64,000 bases of DNA from Ryuthela nishihirai (lineage: Eukaryota; Arthropoda; Arachnida; Araneae; Heptathelidae): the NCBI GenBank assembly GCA_038380435.1, contig JAWZYU010000127.1, positions 537,501-601,500 of the forward strand, read 5' to 3'. The notes under the pieces were generated by a model. The model was not told the DNA's origin. It was given only the letters and a program-made list of their open reading frames with translations, and ran no database searches. Positions 1 through 11,605 of this stretch are shown piece by piece. Each line of letters opens with the position of its first letter. Within the stretch, counting starts at the first letter, position 1. Position numbers and translations under genes: made by a program.

Positions 1-375
1 ACACACCTTTACTCTCAGTCCTCTCATAAGTAGTGCCGACCTTCGCAACTACAGGCAGAGCCATCTATCGTCGGACATCGAGGCACGAGAGCAGCGCACT
101 GCCGACGCCGACACCGTCCGCAGCACGTGAACGAGCGCCGTCTAAAGGGACTCCAACTACGGTGCAAAAAACCGGAATCTCGCCTCGCGCGAGGCGACGC
201 GGAGCAACACGGAAGGTCTGCAGCTTCGAATGGTTGCTCTCTGAGCTAAGCACGTCGCGTGCCACGCGCTCTCACACCGCGTGGCGCGTTAATACCTAAG
301 GTTCGCTGCTTCGACTAATGCGCACATCGCGTTTCCCGCTACTACCAAAGGTCCGTAGCTTCGACTGATTGTGGG
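1..375. repeat. GC-rich repeat block, copy 1
   Basis: This stretch is much richer in G and C than the DNA after it. Several short phrases recur in similar order near 2,600-2,818, including GCAGCTTCGAAT (about 221) and CTTCGACTGATTGT (about 359). The two copies flank about 2.2 kb of AT-rich sequence. They could be diverged ends of one element or two copies of an unknown repeat. The short open frames here lack any recognisable domain and I do not call a gene. Confidence 0.45.
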
Positions 376-1040
376 TTTTTTTAACTCTTCCTCCAACCAC
401 TTTCAAATTTTATTTAAAAAATAATATAACTCTAGGGTGACCCGTCAATGATTGATATAATTATTTTCAAACAGTTAAAAAAAAATTTTATTACTTACCT
501 TGCAATGTCTACAAACATCCAATTTCTCTTTCCAAAGAACACATTTTCTGGTTCATATCATTTATTTTTTAAATATCATATTAACGTTAATAAAGTCCAA
601 CAAATCATTCCATTTCAATAGCCCAAATTTTCCTAATTTCAAACATTTAACTACCATGCTAAAATAATAATTAAATTTCTACCTTCCGTAGCTATTGTCA
701 AAAAATTATTATATTAAAAAAAAGAATAGATGGATAAGGAAAATCATAGTTCAATACCGAACTATGATTTTCCTTTCTTATCCATCTATTCTTTCACTGA
801 TATATTTGTTTAAAATTTTTTTTTTCATATTTCAACTCTGTAATATTCCTTGTTATAAACAACGAAGATCTGTAACTACTAAATTGTGTTTATTCCATAG
901 AAAACTATCAATGAACAAAGTTCACCATCTATAATTTTTTTTATATTAGTTTGTCTTCACATATTTCTACACAGCCCAAGTTTTACCAATAAATTATTTT
1001 ATTTCATGCCAAAAAAGTTAATATTTTTATTTTTGTATGT
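376..1040. other. AT-rich DNA without a gene
   Basis: Mostly A/T-rich sequence with homopolymer runs. The only structure I see is the hairpin listed at 721-794. A 79-codon open frame crosses that hairpin and has no credible protein features. Confidence 0.5.
721..794. repeat. Long near-perfect hairpin
   Basis: The 32-base left arm (721-752) is fully complementary to the right arm (759-794) except for four extra bases, TTTC, in the right arm. The loop is six bases (AATACC). The result is a stem of about 32 bp in a 74-nt unit. Size and shape fit a small RNA precursor or a tiny foldback repeat, and the sequence does not decide between them. Confidence 0.85.
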
Positions 1041-1100
1041 AATTAATAAAATAAATACCCCCTCAAGCAGCTGCTTGCCACAGAGGTCTGATAGGAGCCT
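1041..1100 (-). repeat. SINE-A fragment (tail only)
   Basis: Reverse complement of the SINE-A 3' end: the ATTT-type tail, the CTCAAGCAGCTGCTTG palindrome and the start of the CTGACAGG hairpin. The homology stops at about 1,100, so the tRNA head is missing. Confidence 0.85.
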
Positions 1101-2598
1101 AATAATATTAAAACCCTTAGCTATTACTTAAGTTTTCCATTATTACCAACCTATGTTTTGACCCACTATTATCCATATATATATTACATTGGTCATAACT
1201 CTTAATAGACAAATAATAATATTGAAATTGCCCATTTAAATCAGTCTAATTCTCTCACATTTAACGATTAAATGCATATTCTAGAATTTATTCACTTTCC
1301 GACTTATAGGAAACAAAAACACCCATCGTACAACGTTTTTTGCTGCACTAAAGGTTATTTAACATCCCCCCCCCCTAACAATTTATCACAGTTACAACAT
1401 TTCCGGTTTTGCAAAGATCATTGCTGACTCGCGCTCACTCTCAGATCTCCTGACAAACTCTCATTCTAGATATTAATCAGATTTTGGCATTCTGTAATTC
1501 CCAACGTACTTCAGCAATCACATAATTAGGGAATTTCTAAATGCCAAAATAAAGGTCCCAAATTTCTTAGGCGGTTCCCTCCTGTCCGACCCCATTTTGG
1601 TTAGGAAATCAGGTCCCTGGCTGCAATGGAAATCTGGCAACAGCAATACTTTTATTTTAAATGCTATTTTAACTTTTTACTTTCGCAGTTAGGTTGCAAT
1701 AAATGGCAACAATAAATTTCAAATCGATTCTTTATTTCCATAAAAATAGTATGGTAAATATTTTTGATTCGACTTTAGACATGCAATTTTGCAATGCAAC
1801 CAGGGCCACAACCAGAAACATTCCCTTAAAATTTTCATCGTATACATTGATTTCCAGATGACAAATCTTCAAATAACCCATTCTGTAAAATGATTACAAA
1901 CAACATAATTATCCATTAAGTTTATTTCACATTTCACCTGTGGAAATTAAAACAAAAATTTCCTGCTTTAACAGATTTACCTAACTTACTAAATTTATGT
2001 CAATATTAAATTTCAATTTTTTTTACTGAACAAAATTTGTTTAAGTACAACAGCGATTTTCTACCTACAATCATCTTTATTTTCACTTATATAATTTTTT
2101 ATTTATGCAAAAATACTCAGACAGAAAATATATTTTTTTAACTACATTTAGAACTTTTATAAAAGGCGATGAAACTTTGAAGCTGTGTAACTCCTATAAT
2201 CTTAACTACATTTCGAACTTTTATAAAAGGCGATGAAACTTGGAAGCTGTGTGTAACTCCTATAATCTATATTCAGTACTATACTGTTAGATTTCAATAG
2301 ATATTAACTATGATCTCTACTATAATTACTTATTCTTCAAAATTTTATGCATATTCTTTGTTACAATTAATTATCTTATTTCATACCGATATTTCAGAGT
2401 GGAGTTTTTATTTACTAATAAGGCCGTACTTATATAAGTTTCTTACTTCAAGCACAAGTCAAAAACCCCTGATAACGTGAAATATTCAACAACTACTAAC
2501 ACTTAAAACACTCAAAGAATGAGTTCCAAATTAAACATTTAAATCAATCTTATACAGAGAGATCTTTATTCTATCTTATCTCACATTCAGTTCAGAAG
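1101..2598. other. AT-rich DNA without a gene
   Basis: No open frame with recognisable domains and no SINE copy. It contains a short C run at 1,367-1,375 and the 64-bp duplication listed at 2,140-2,269. Confidence 0.5.
2140..2269. repeat. Tandem duplication, unit about 64 bp
   Basis: Units 2,140-2,203 and 2,204-2,269 are almost identical. They differ by a few substitutions and an extra GT in the second unit. A simple local duplication. Confidence 0.9.
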
Positions 2599-2599
2599 T

Positions 2600-2818
2600 T
2601 ACAGCCTCGATCCCCCCTCCATCGTACAACGGAAGCACGACTGCAGTGCACTCGCGACGCCGTAACTAGCCGTCAAACAGCATCGAGTCCCATCGAACAA
2701 CGCTCTGGCGCAGACAGAAAACGCACGTAACCAGACGTAGCGCACAAGATCCGCAGCTTCGAATGTTTAACTCGCAGAACACACTATTCGCGTTGCGCGA
2801 TTACTTCGACTGATTGTC
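2600..2818. repeat. GC-rich repeat block, copy 2
   Basis: A GC-rich island in AT-rich DNA, related to the block at 1-375. The shared phrases GCAGCTTCGAAT and CTTCGACTGATTGT fall near 2,752 and 2,803. The copies are diverged, so exact ends cannot be set by eye. Confidence 0.45.
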
Positions 2819-4015
2819 ACAAATATACCAATATTTCAAGATTTTCTTTCTTCCTTATTATGCCTTTCTTAATTCATAACACAACTTCACAGTGCACGAA
2901 AACCAATTTTGTGAAATGGATGCCATTAAATATTTATATCGAAATCTATCCCTCAAAGTTTTATTTCACTACGTAATAACTTTAAAACCCATCAAATTCT
3001 ACACTTATCAGACCGTGCTGAATGCTATTTCTCATCTACTCTAGTCGCCACACTTCCTTACCTATACGCTTCCGACTCTTATTATTTGTACAGGAAACTT
3101 AAACTAACAATTTTCCAACACTCCAGAAAGTTTTCAAATCTTCAGCAGATGATGACATAAACCGAAACACAAAGCTTAATGTTAAGCCATAAACTAAGAG
3201 AATATTTACGTAACGATTTTTACTCTTATAATTTAACATAAAATTACTTATTTCCCATCTTCATTACGGCTTAATGTTGCTTGCTGATTGTATTGTTATA
3301 ATTTATACATTATTGCTTTTACATATGTTTTTCTAAACTTCTAAATGCATTTTTGAAATAAAACAGTTACCAATAGTACGTTTCCTATAATTTTTCTTTT
3401 AAATATGATCTGTTACTTACTTTTGCAGTTTTTGCTCTAGGTATGTGGTAACTACAAAGTACGATTCATAATCTTAGGTTGTGTATCACGGAGCTATTAT
3501 ACATAATGCATGAATCTTTGTGATTCACAGCATTCAGCACTGTTTTTAACATGTAAAATAAATCAGTGCAGAAATCTTGTAATTTAATACGTATTAATGT
3601 TAAAAAATTACTCTCAAGTTCAAAATATTCTAATATTTATGGATTTTCGTTATTTAATGGTTTGCTTAAGGCGGGAGGAGTGCGAGGGGCTAAAAAAAAA
3701 CGACGAGTGCGTTGCTCAGGAGAGACAAGAAACAGGAAAAGTGAAAGATTGCGTTGCTCGGACTTGAAATCGTCGAGTTTTTTTTATCACATGACCGTTT
3801 CCTTTTTGCGCGAAATTTCTTTTCATTTTATGCATCTCTATTCACATGACCATTAACAAGCAACTAACAAGAGTTAATATTAATTATTTAAAGTTTGTTT
3901 GTGTATCTATCACGGCCACACGATAAAAAGTAAGATCCATCAAAATTTCCATGAAAGTTACCCTCACACAGGTAAACTATATATAGCCTATTTCACACAC
4001 CACAATGGTCGACAA
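2819..4015. other. AT-rich DNA without a recognised gene
   Basis: A 96-codon open frame at 3,566-3,856 contains a short basic stretch but no domain I recognise. I see no splice structure or repeat that would make it a gene. Confidence 0.4.
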
Positions 4016-4240
4016 TGCCATCCCGTGGCCGAGTGGTTAGCTCGCTTGACTAGTGACGTAAGGGACCTGTTTTCGAGCCCCGGGTAAGGCATGGATCTGT
4101 GTGTGTCGTTTATCTGCTGAGGTCCTGCCATCCTCTCAGACCTTCTACTATGGCATATAAACTGACAGGCTCCTGTCAGACCTCAGGGGCAAGCAGCTGC
4201 TTGAGGGGGTATTTATTTATTTTATTTTATTTATTTAATG
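4016..4240 (+). repeat. SINE-A, full length, diverged
   Basis: The tRNA-like head with box A TGGCCGAGTGG starts near 4,025. A damaged box B, the CTGACAGG hairpin, the AAGCAGCTGCTT palindrome and a (TTTA)n tail follow in order. Box B reads TTTTCGAGCCC in place of GGTTCGAGCCC, so Pol III promotion is probably weakened. Confidence 0.92.
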
Positions 4241-4867
4241 GTCCACCGTAATTACTGTATGCAACTTACATTTTAACAAAACTACAATATATTAACATTA
4301 ACGATTGATAATTATTCTAAAAAAAATTATCCGTGAATAAATTACAAAACAGAAATAAATGAAACTACATTAATAACCGATTTCAACTATTTACACATTA
4401 AAAATTTAAGATTATTAAATATCTGTTGCCACCACTAAATTTGAAATAATCAAACTAATTTATTTTTCATTTCGCGTGATGAATTCATTTCTCATTTTGA
4501 TGCATCAAGAGAAATACAACACGATATACTTTATTGACATTCGCATCACAAGTTAAATTCATTAATTATGAATATTAAAGTAATATCCAATTTTCTTTCA
4601 TTATATTTTTCACTACCTTTACATTTTTATGCACTACAGATCATACTAACTTTTCTTTCGATATTAAATGACATAGCCGTGCCAAAATCTATCCGAGGAA
4701 CTATGGTGGCTAAGAAGCGATTTCAAAACTACGATTACATTAAGACGACAATTACTTTTTGTTTTTCAGATACTTATTACGTGATGAGGTTAAGGTTTAG
4801 CTCTATGTATAACCATTTCTTTTCTACCCTAAAAAACAGGGTGATTAATTAAACCGAAGGCTCAAGT
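4241..4867. other. AT-rich DNA without a gene
   Basis: No repeat or domain recognised. A 94-codon frame at 4,568-4,852 encodes a hydrophobic, low-complexity peptide without homology that I can name. Confidence 0.4.
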
Positions 4868-5206
4868 TGGGTTGTTTTACTTCTTAGCGACACTTCGCAC
4901 ACAATGCTATAAATAGCAAGGTCACAAAGAGTACGAAAGATTACATGAAGGTTAAGAGACACACTGGAATAGCTGCTGGGAGATGATAACCTCCAGTCAA
5001 GCTCATCCAGTGTCTTCTTCGACGTACACAGGGTACGACTAACCGGCACACGACTGCCACTACTACCCCTACAGAGTTCTCTACTGACCGTGGATATGGT
5101 GGGTAGTTTTGCTAAAATAAATCTTGACGTTGACACAAGTAGTACTCGAACCAGGGAACTACAGATTACGTGCCTGGCGCGCTACAGAATGAGCCACCAC
5201 CGTCAG
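4868..5206 (-). repeat. SINE-B, diverged
   Basis: On the plus strand this reads from the GTTGGGTTGTTTTAC tail end (4,868) to the tRNA-like head near 5,200 (complement of TGGCTCA). Many substitutions separate it from cleaner copies, so it is an older insertion. Confidence 0.88.
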
Positions 5207-5547
5207 AAACTCATTGAATTGAATTTCTATCTAAACTAAAACTCTAGTTACTGTTAATGAACTATATATATAAGTAGCACTTACTTATTAGGTCGCAGGC
5301 CTGAAACCATTACACATTCTTCTTTTCTTCATCCACATTATCCTTGCCGACTTTCACTACGAAAACTTCCTTGCTACCCATATTCGCAATTCGGTAAATT
5401 CTTGCACAAGCCTCTGGTATAAATACATATTACTGACCAACTTTTCTATGGAATATCGCAGCAAAACTGCATTTTATTTCCATAACTATTGCAATATCTG
5501 AAAATTGTCGAAGCGGAAACATTAAGCAACTCGTTAGGCAAAGTGTG

Positions 5548-5926
5548 TTGGGTTGTTTTACCTGTGAGCGGCACTTTTTTGCACACCGTGGGCTAAATGG
5601 CCAGATCGCATGCAGCACGAAGGCTCAGAGAAGGTTGTGGGAGGGGACAATCTGGAACAGCTGTTGCGAGACAGATGGATAGCCTCCCGTGAAGGCTATC
5701 CAGCGCTTTCTTTAACGTGCACAGGGTATGTATGACTCTCCCGCACACGGGGCCATGGCGTAACGTCTTATCCCACGGACGGAGGTCTTTACAAGCCTAT
5801 CGGTGTCCCCTACTGACGGTACACAGGGCAGAAAAATTTGCGGACATAAAACTGAACGCTGACCCAGCTGGAACTCGAAACTGGGAACTACGAGGACCCA
5901 CGCAAAAAACTGAGCCCCACCCATAG
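5548..5926 (-). repeat. SINE-B, 5'-damaged
   Basis: The tail end and the whole body are present. Homology to the tRNA head fades after the box B region near 5,880. The open frames on both strands here are incidental readings of the SINE and are not genes. Confidence 0.88.
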
Positions 5927-6087
5927 ATTAATTAAATCACACAATCTAAATATTACATTTAATAGTTGAGCAACAAAGGGGGATATCTTCCAGACATTAA
6001 ATTCATCACTACCTAGCTGGAAAAGTTAGTTTTACTGCCAGTTGGAAACGAACCCACATCACTTCAATACATGTCAGGTATTTATGT

Positions 6088-6168
6088 GCCATAGTAGGTC
6101 TGTTTGAATGTCAGGACTTCAACAGAAAAACAACACACACAACCATAACTTACCTGGGCTCGAACCCA
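6088..6168 (-). repeat. SINE-A fragment, inverted half
   Basis: Reverse complement of the middle and box B part of SINE-A. It meets the plus-oriented copy starting at about 6,168 head to head, near the box B motif. Confidence 0.8.
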
Positions 6169-6335
6169 GGTCCCTGGGTTCGAACTCCAGATAAGGCATG
6201 GACGTTTCTGTTGTTTTTCTGCTGTCCTGCCATCCTCACAGACCTTCTACTATGACATATAAACTGACAGGCTCCTGTCAGACCTCTGTAGCAACCATCT
6301 GCTTGAGGGGTTTTAATTTTGTTTTATTTGTTCTC
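6168..6335 (+). repeat. SINE-A, head-truncated
   Basis: Begins near box B (GGGTTCGAACTCC) and runs through the hairpin and palindrome to a T-rich tail. The first third of the tRNA head is replaced by the inverted fragment on its left. Confidence 0.85.
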
Positions 6336-7192
6336 ACAATATATGTTCTAACACCAGACATGTATTCAGGAAACATGGGGTTGAGTCTCACTCTTGAAAA
6401 AAACTAAATTTTTACATCTAACTATCCATATTGATTTACACAATTATACTTTCAGCCTCGTAGAAACCAATTACTGTTTAATGAGCTCCAACACTTCACT
6501 AAGAACAGCTACCTACACCTATTCCCTCAACCACCCCTCACAACCTATCATATACAGTCAAATGTAGACACGTTGAAAACAAAAGAGAACGAAGAGAGCA
6601 CAATAGTATGTGAGAACCAATCAAACATACATCATAATTCCCTTCCTTCATTGTACAAATAAATTTGTTTTCAGTTTTGAAGTTATATATTTTTTTCAAA
6701 ATTGGTAGCAATTAATTCCAATTGAAACTCTAGCATATTTTCATGCTATAATATAAAAAAAAGGTTACTATCTAACAGTTCATGGCCATGGACCACAACA
6801 TTATAAGTACAATAATTCACAAAAACTAAGCCTTCATAACACACCAAAATTACACATTATGCCAATGTCTGACGCCCTGTGCAGTGAGGTTTCTGCAAAA
6901 CTCATTACCCACTTCTAACTGTAAATTTCACATCAGTTTATCCACAAAGGTACTGCGAAATAACACTAACTTTTTTTTACTCTCCAATATTCATGGAAAT
7001 CGCCCATGCTCAATTACTAACAAACTATTTTAAAATACTGCTGCCAAGAGAAACATGACACTTCTACTTTCAGCATATGTAAATCCTATCATTTGGAAGA
7101 TAAAAAAAAAATGGTTACTAAGCCAATTTTTCTTTTTCCAACAATATAATCCAAGACTAAAATAATGAATAACAGTAAGACTCTGTAAGAAA
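6336..7192. other. AT-rich DNA without a gene
   Basis: No protein domain, RNA gene or known repeat seen. Confidence 0.5.
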
Positions 7193-7377
7193 AGCCTTCC
7201 CGTGGCCGAGTGCTTACCACGCTTCGCTACTGATCTAAGGGATCTGGGTTAGAGTCCCGAGTAAAGCATCGATGTTTGTCTTCTTTTTCTGCCAAGATCC
7301 TACCATTCTCTCAGACCTTCTACTATGGCATATAAACTGACAGGCTCATGTCAGACCTCTGGGGCAAGCAGCTGCTT
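7193..7377 (+). repeat. SINE-A, left half of an inverted dimer
   Basis: Plus-oriented copy from the tRNA head (box A TGGCCGAGTGC) to the AAGCAGCTGCTT palindrome at 7,366-7,377. There the sequence turns round into a minus-oriented copy. This half has no ATTT tail of its own. Confidence 0.93.
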
Positions 7378-7548
7378 GTCACAGAGGTCTGATAGCAGCC
7401 TATCAGTTTATATGCCATAGTAAAAGATCTGAGAAGATGGCAGGCCCTCAGCAGAAAAACAACACAAACAGCCATGCCTTACCCAGGGCTCGGACCCAGG
7501 TCCCTTAGATCAGTAGCCAACCGCGCTAACCACTCGGCGAAAGAAATT
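7366..7548 (-). repeat. SINE-A, right half of an inverted dimer
   Basis: Minus-oriented copy from the shared palindrome at 7,366-7,377 out to the tRNA head at about 7,545. Together with the left half it gives two arms of about 180 bp with essentially no spacer, so a transcript or single strand would form a long hairpin. Confidence 0.93.
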
Positions 7549-9172
7549 TAAACATTAATTACTATTTGAAAACATTGCATATATAGTTTAATTAATAATT
7601 TGCCTATTTATTATTTCATTGTCTTTAAAAATGTTGAAAACAGACCTCAATATTTTAAAATACACTGATTTCATAAAAAGCACCTTTCAGGAACTTAAAG
7701 GTGACTATCCCCATTGACACAATTTGGAAATTCTTTAATATTTCAGCAGGTTGGTACAATAAGTTAAGATATTTAAATAAAAAAATTATAAGGACATCTT
7801 AATAACTATGATTTTTTAACTTTTCCCTATGAGTAATTTTCATAATAATTTCCCTGTAGTTTTCATTTCTACAATTACACTCTGTGTAAAAATTTTAAAT
7901 ACAGCTCCAGTAACTGCAATACCACACACAAAATTTTTTTATTAAAAAGATATTTAATATTATAATACTAAAAAGCAACACATGATAATGATGTTGGTTG
8001 TTTTGGGTTTTATGGCGCATGGGCGACTAGGCCTATGATAATGATAAATTAACTTTAATATCAATTGCAACACTAACAAATATATTGTAAAATAGCTTTA
8101 TTTGAAACCCACTTTCATTCAACTTTACAAGTTACCTAAAAATATGTTAGCTGTGTAGAACTTATTTTGACTTACCATTTCTTTAGATCTCCATCACTTC
8201 ACATTTTCTTCTCACTAATATACAAACCTTTTGGTTCAACAGCATGTGATGTTAATTGTAGGCTATTAACTTCTTCAGCAATACAGCATTAACAAAACAG
8301 ATACCTCTATATCCATTAACTTGCATCTAAACTTAATATCACTACAAAAAAAAACTAAAATAACTATTTCCTTCCCCCCCAAAAAAATTATATATATATT
8401 ATAATTAACTGTAACTAAATATTCATATTTATATACAACTTCATATGGCATATATTTTTAATGCACCACACTAATACAGAAATCATGAAAATTATTCAAT
8501 GACATCAACACTTTAGTGTACACAACCTTTCCTAAAGCATTATACCAAAATAACCTAAAATTATAACTTTTGGAGTTTCGCAGTGTACACCGACTTATAC
8601 AGAGTGCTCAAACACTTAAAAGTACACTACAATATTGCTCATGCAATGACATAACACTTATTCAACTGAAACCAAAGAAATAAATTAAACTATTTGAATA
8701 TAATAAAATCACAGTGTACAATTAATACATTGAAAAAAAAAAAAAAAATCTGTAACACACTGTATAACAAACAAATAAAACATTGCACAAGTTTGGTAAG
8801 TAATACACCACCAATAGAAACAATATCGTAACAGTTTATAGAGCAACAAGACACTACGAGATGTTTCCCAAATTGGCATGTACGTTTATATTTCAAAAAC
8901 TGTACAGAATTCAATTATATATGGATAATTGATATATTTCGAATTTCTAGGTAAAGCTAAGAACTATGAATTATAAGTTCTTACCTAATTAATGCTTTTA
9001 CAAGTTTAATAATTAATTTTCAGTGCACATATAGTGTTAACCAAATTAATATACTTAACAAGTTAGAATCTCACAGTACACATTTAGAGGTCTACTTCAA
9101 CTGACCAAAAAAAAAATTTAAACTTTTAAAGAAACCATAAACAAACCCTGACTTTCATAAATTTTTACAACA
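7549..9172. other. AT-rich DNA without a gene
   Basis: No gene or named repeat recognised. It contains poly(A) and C/A-rich simple runs near 8,376-8,386 and 8,731-8,747. Confidence 0.5.
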
Positions 9173-9545
9173 GTTGGGTTGTTTTACCTCTCAGCAGCAC
9201 TTTTTTGCACACCATGGGCTAAATGGCTTGGTCACATGGAGCCCAAAGGCTCAGAAGATTGTGGGGAGAGAATCCACTGAACCAGCTCTTGAGACACAGA
9301 TGGTAGGTAGCCTTCCATCAAGGCCATCTAGCGTGTTCTTTAACATGTATGGCTGTCCGGCACAAGGGGCAAAGGCTTAACGTCCCATCTGACGGACAGC
9401 AGCCTTTCCAAGCCCATCGGTGTCCCCTACCGACCGTGAGCAGGGCGGAGAGTTTTGCGGACATAATCTCAACGCTGACCAAATTGGGTCTCGAACCTAG
9501 GAACTACATATTACGAGCCTTGTGCACTATTCACCAACCCCCCCA
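9173..9545 (-). repeat. SINE-B, nearly full length
   Basis: Runs from the GTTGGGTTGTTTTACC tail end to the head, which ends in a C run (reading as a G run on the SINE strand) near 9,540. The body has diverged and a few segments are missing. Confidence 0.9.
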
Positions 9546-10383
9546 TTATCCAAGAGTATACTAGTTACTACACATAACATGTTAGAATACATTACCCATT
9601 ATGTTTCATCCTTTTCTTGATTTCAATGTTTTTTTTTTAGTATTTTTAACCTACCTAGTTAAAAAAAAAAATTTCCTCATTGTTTTATCAGCTCTGCTAA
9701 TAAGTAAGCAGGCATTGATAACTTACTTTTGGTCAAGTAAAGTACACCACTTAATTCGAACAGTTCTCTGCACTCACAATAGAGTATCAAAGCTAGATTC
9801 CTCTTGGGTGACAACTATCTGTGCAATTATAATTTATTAATAAACTTTAAAAGCATACAATATCTAACAACTATCTTTGTGCGGAGTTTAACTTTACAGA
9901 ATAATATTATCACATATTGTATACAATTTCATTCTAGAAAGATAGAATAAACTATAAACATAGAATGAAGATATTTATATATGAAATACAGACATATTTC
10001 ACACATTTAGCCATCAAACTTATACATTATCATTAGCTTGTATCACGTGTTGTCATTCATATCATTACTATTGGATTTATTGTTACTCACTTGACATTTT
10101 CTCAATATATCACATACAAGGTTACGGGCTGCTCACATTGATTTTAAGTAGTTTTAACATAGGCAAATTAGCCAATACTGCACAGTAATCACATGGTCAA
10201 ATGTAAGGAATTATTTTTCGAAACCTACATGAATAAAAACAATATTTTTATGTTTACTGAGGGAAATATTTCCTCCAGTTTCAGTTAATGACCCTAAGCT
10301 TTGCGAAAATGCAACGTTTCGATACAGTGCATTGAAAACAGTTAACTGTTAAAAATGAACCATTAACTGCAGTACTGTCTTAG
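9546..10383. other. AT-rich DNA without a gene
   Basis: A 79-codon frame at 9,601-9,840 encodes a hydrophobic peptide. It has no homology I recognise and sits in A/T-rich sequence, so I do not call it a gene. Confidence 0.45.
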
Positions 10384-10738
10384 GGTTGGGTTATTTTACC
10401 TCTGAGCAGCATTTTTTGGCACACCATGGGCTAAATGGCCAGGTCAAAAGACCGCGAAGACAGAGATGGTTGAGGGAGGAGACCCAGTGAAACAGCTATT
10501 GGGAGGGATGATAGCTTCCTGTGAAGGCCATCTAGCATGTTCTTTAAGGTGTATAAGGCATGACTGTCCTGCACACAGGGCCAAGGCTTAATGTCCCATC
10601 TGACGGACAGCGGCCACCTACCAACTGTGGGCAGGAAGGGGAGTTTTGCGGAGATAAATCTCACTGATGACCCAGCTGGGAGCTACAGATTATGAGTCTG
10701 GCGTGCTACCGACCGACCCATCCCCACCCCACTGTCAT
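10384..10738 (-). repeat. SINE-B, nearly full length
   Basis: Tail end GGTTGGGTTATTTTACC at the left, then the GTTAAAGAACACGC-type block (inverted), then the head near 10,735. A piece of the body around the GGCCGCCGTCC region is shortened. Confidence 0.9.
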
Positions 10739-11037
10739 AGGACTTACTGACAAAAAAAAATGCTAAAAATTTACATTTTAAATATTTCACCTTTTCACAA
10801 CACTTCTATGTTAATAAATTAGCAGTCACACTGTCTAAATGTACACTGTGTACTCAAAAACATTGAAGGCAATTTACACCTCGCTTCATTAACAATCAAT
10901 TTTCATAACTGCATAACTGAGGCAACTAAATATTAACAAGCAAAAACAAATAATTCTTCAATATTTACCAATAAAGTTGCCTTTAAAAAAACCTACCTGT
11001 TTTCTCAGGGTAAAGTAAAATGCTTCAGTGGGATATA

Positions 11038-11293
11038 CAGCGGAAGATTTTCCCTCCACAGTAGCCCACCAGTGCAGCAAAATGAGAATCTATAATCAAC
11101 CTGACAGACATAATTCAATTCAGGTTGGTTTATATGGTCAGCACCAGGACCCTGTGTGGTTGACCACTCGTCAGCAGGATAGAAAAAAAAAAGAAAAGTA
11201 GCCATAGTTGTCCAGATCAGTAGGCCACACTAATCTGGCAGCCCTCCCCTTCCTTCCACTTCCACAAGAGAGTATCTCTTTTGAAAGGTACTA
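11038..11293 (-). repeat. Orphan copy of the RTE-like element's 5' flank
   Basis: About 255 bp here match 31,808-32,062, which lies just upstream of the RTE-like endonuclease frame. Both copies end at the same phrase, CTTTTGAAAGGT. Here no coding part follows. It may be a severely deleted retrotransposon, or the block may be an independent repeat that happens to adjoin the RTE copy. Confidence 0.75.
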
Positions 11294-11605
11294 ACGGTCT
11301 ACACCAGGAGAAGGCAGGGTCGGACATTAGGTGCTAGGCTTGGCCAGTTCTATGCATCATCACACGGGATTGGTGCATAGCTGTCCTTCCATACACATAG
11401 TTATAGTTATAACCTAGCCATCATTCATTTTTTAAAATATCTACCAATTTCAAAGAAAAACTGTTGCACAGATTATTGGCTTTTCATGTATTCAAACTAT
11501 TACTCTACTGAAAAAAAAATGGTAATTTTTTTTTATATGATCAAATATTACTATTTAATACCACCAGAATTAAGAATTTCAATATAATTAATACTATTCA
11601 CAGTA

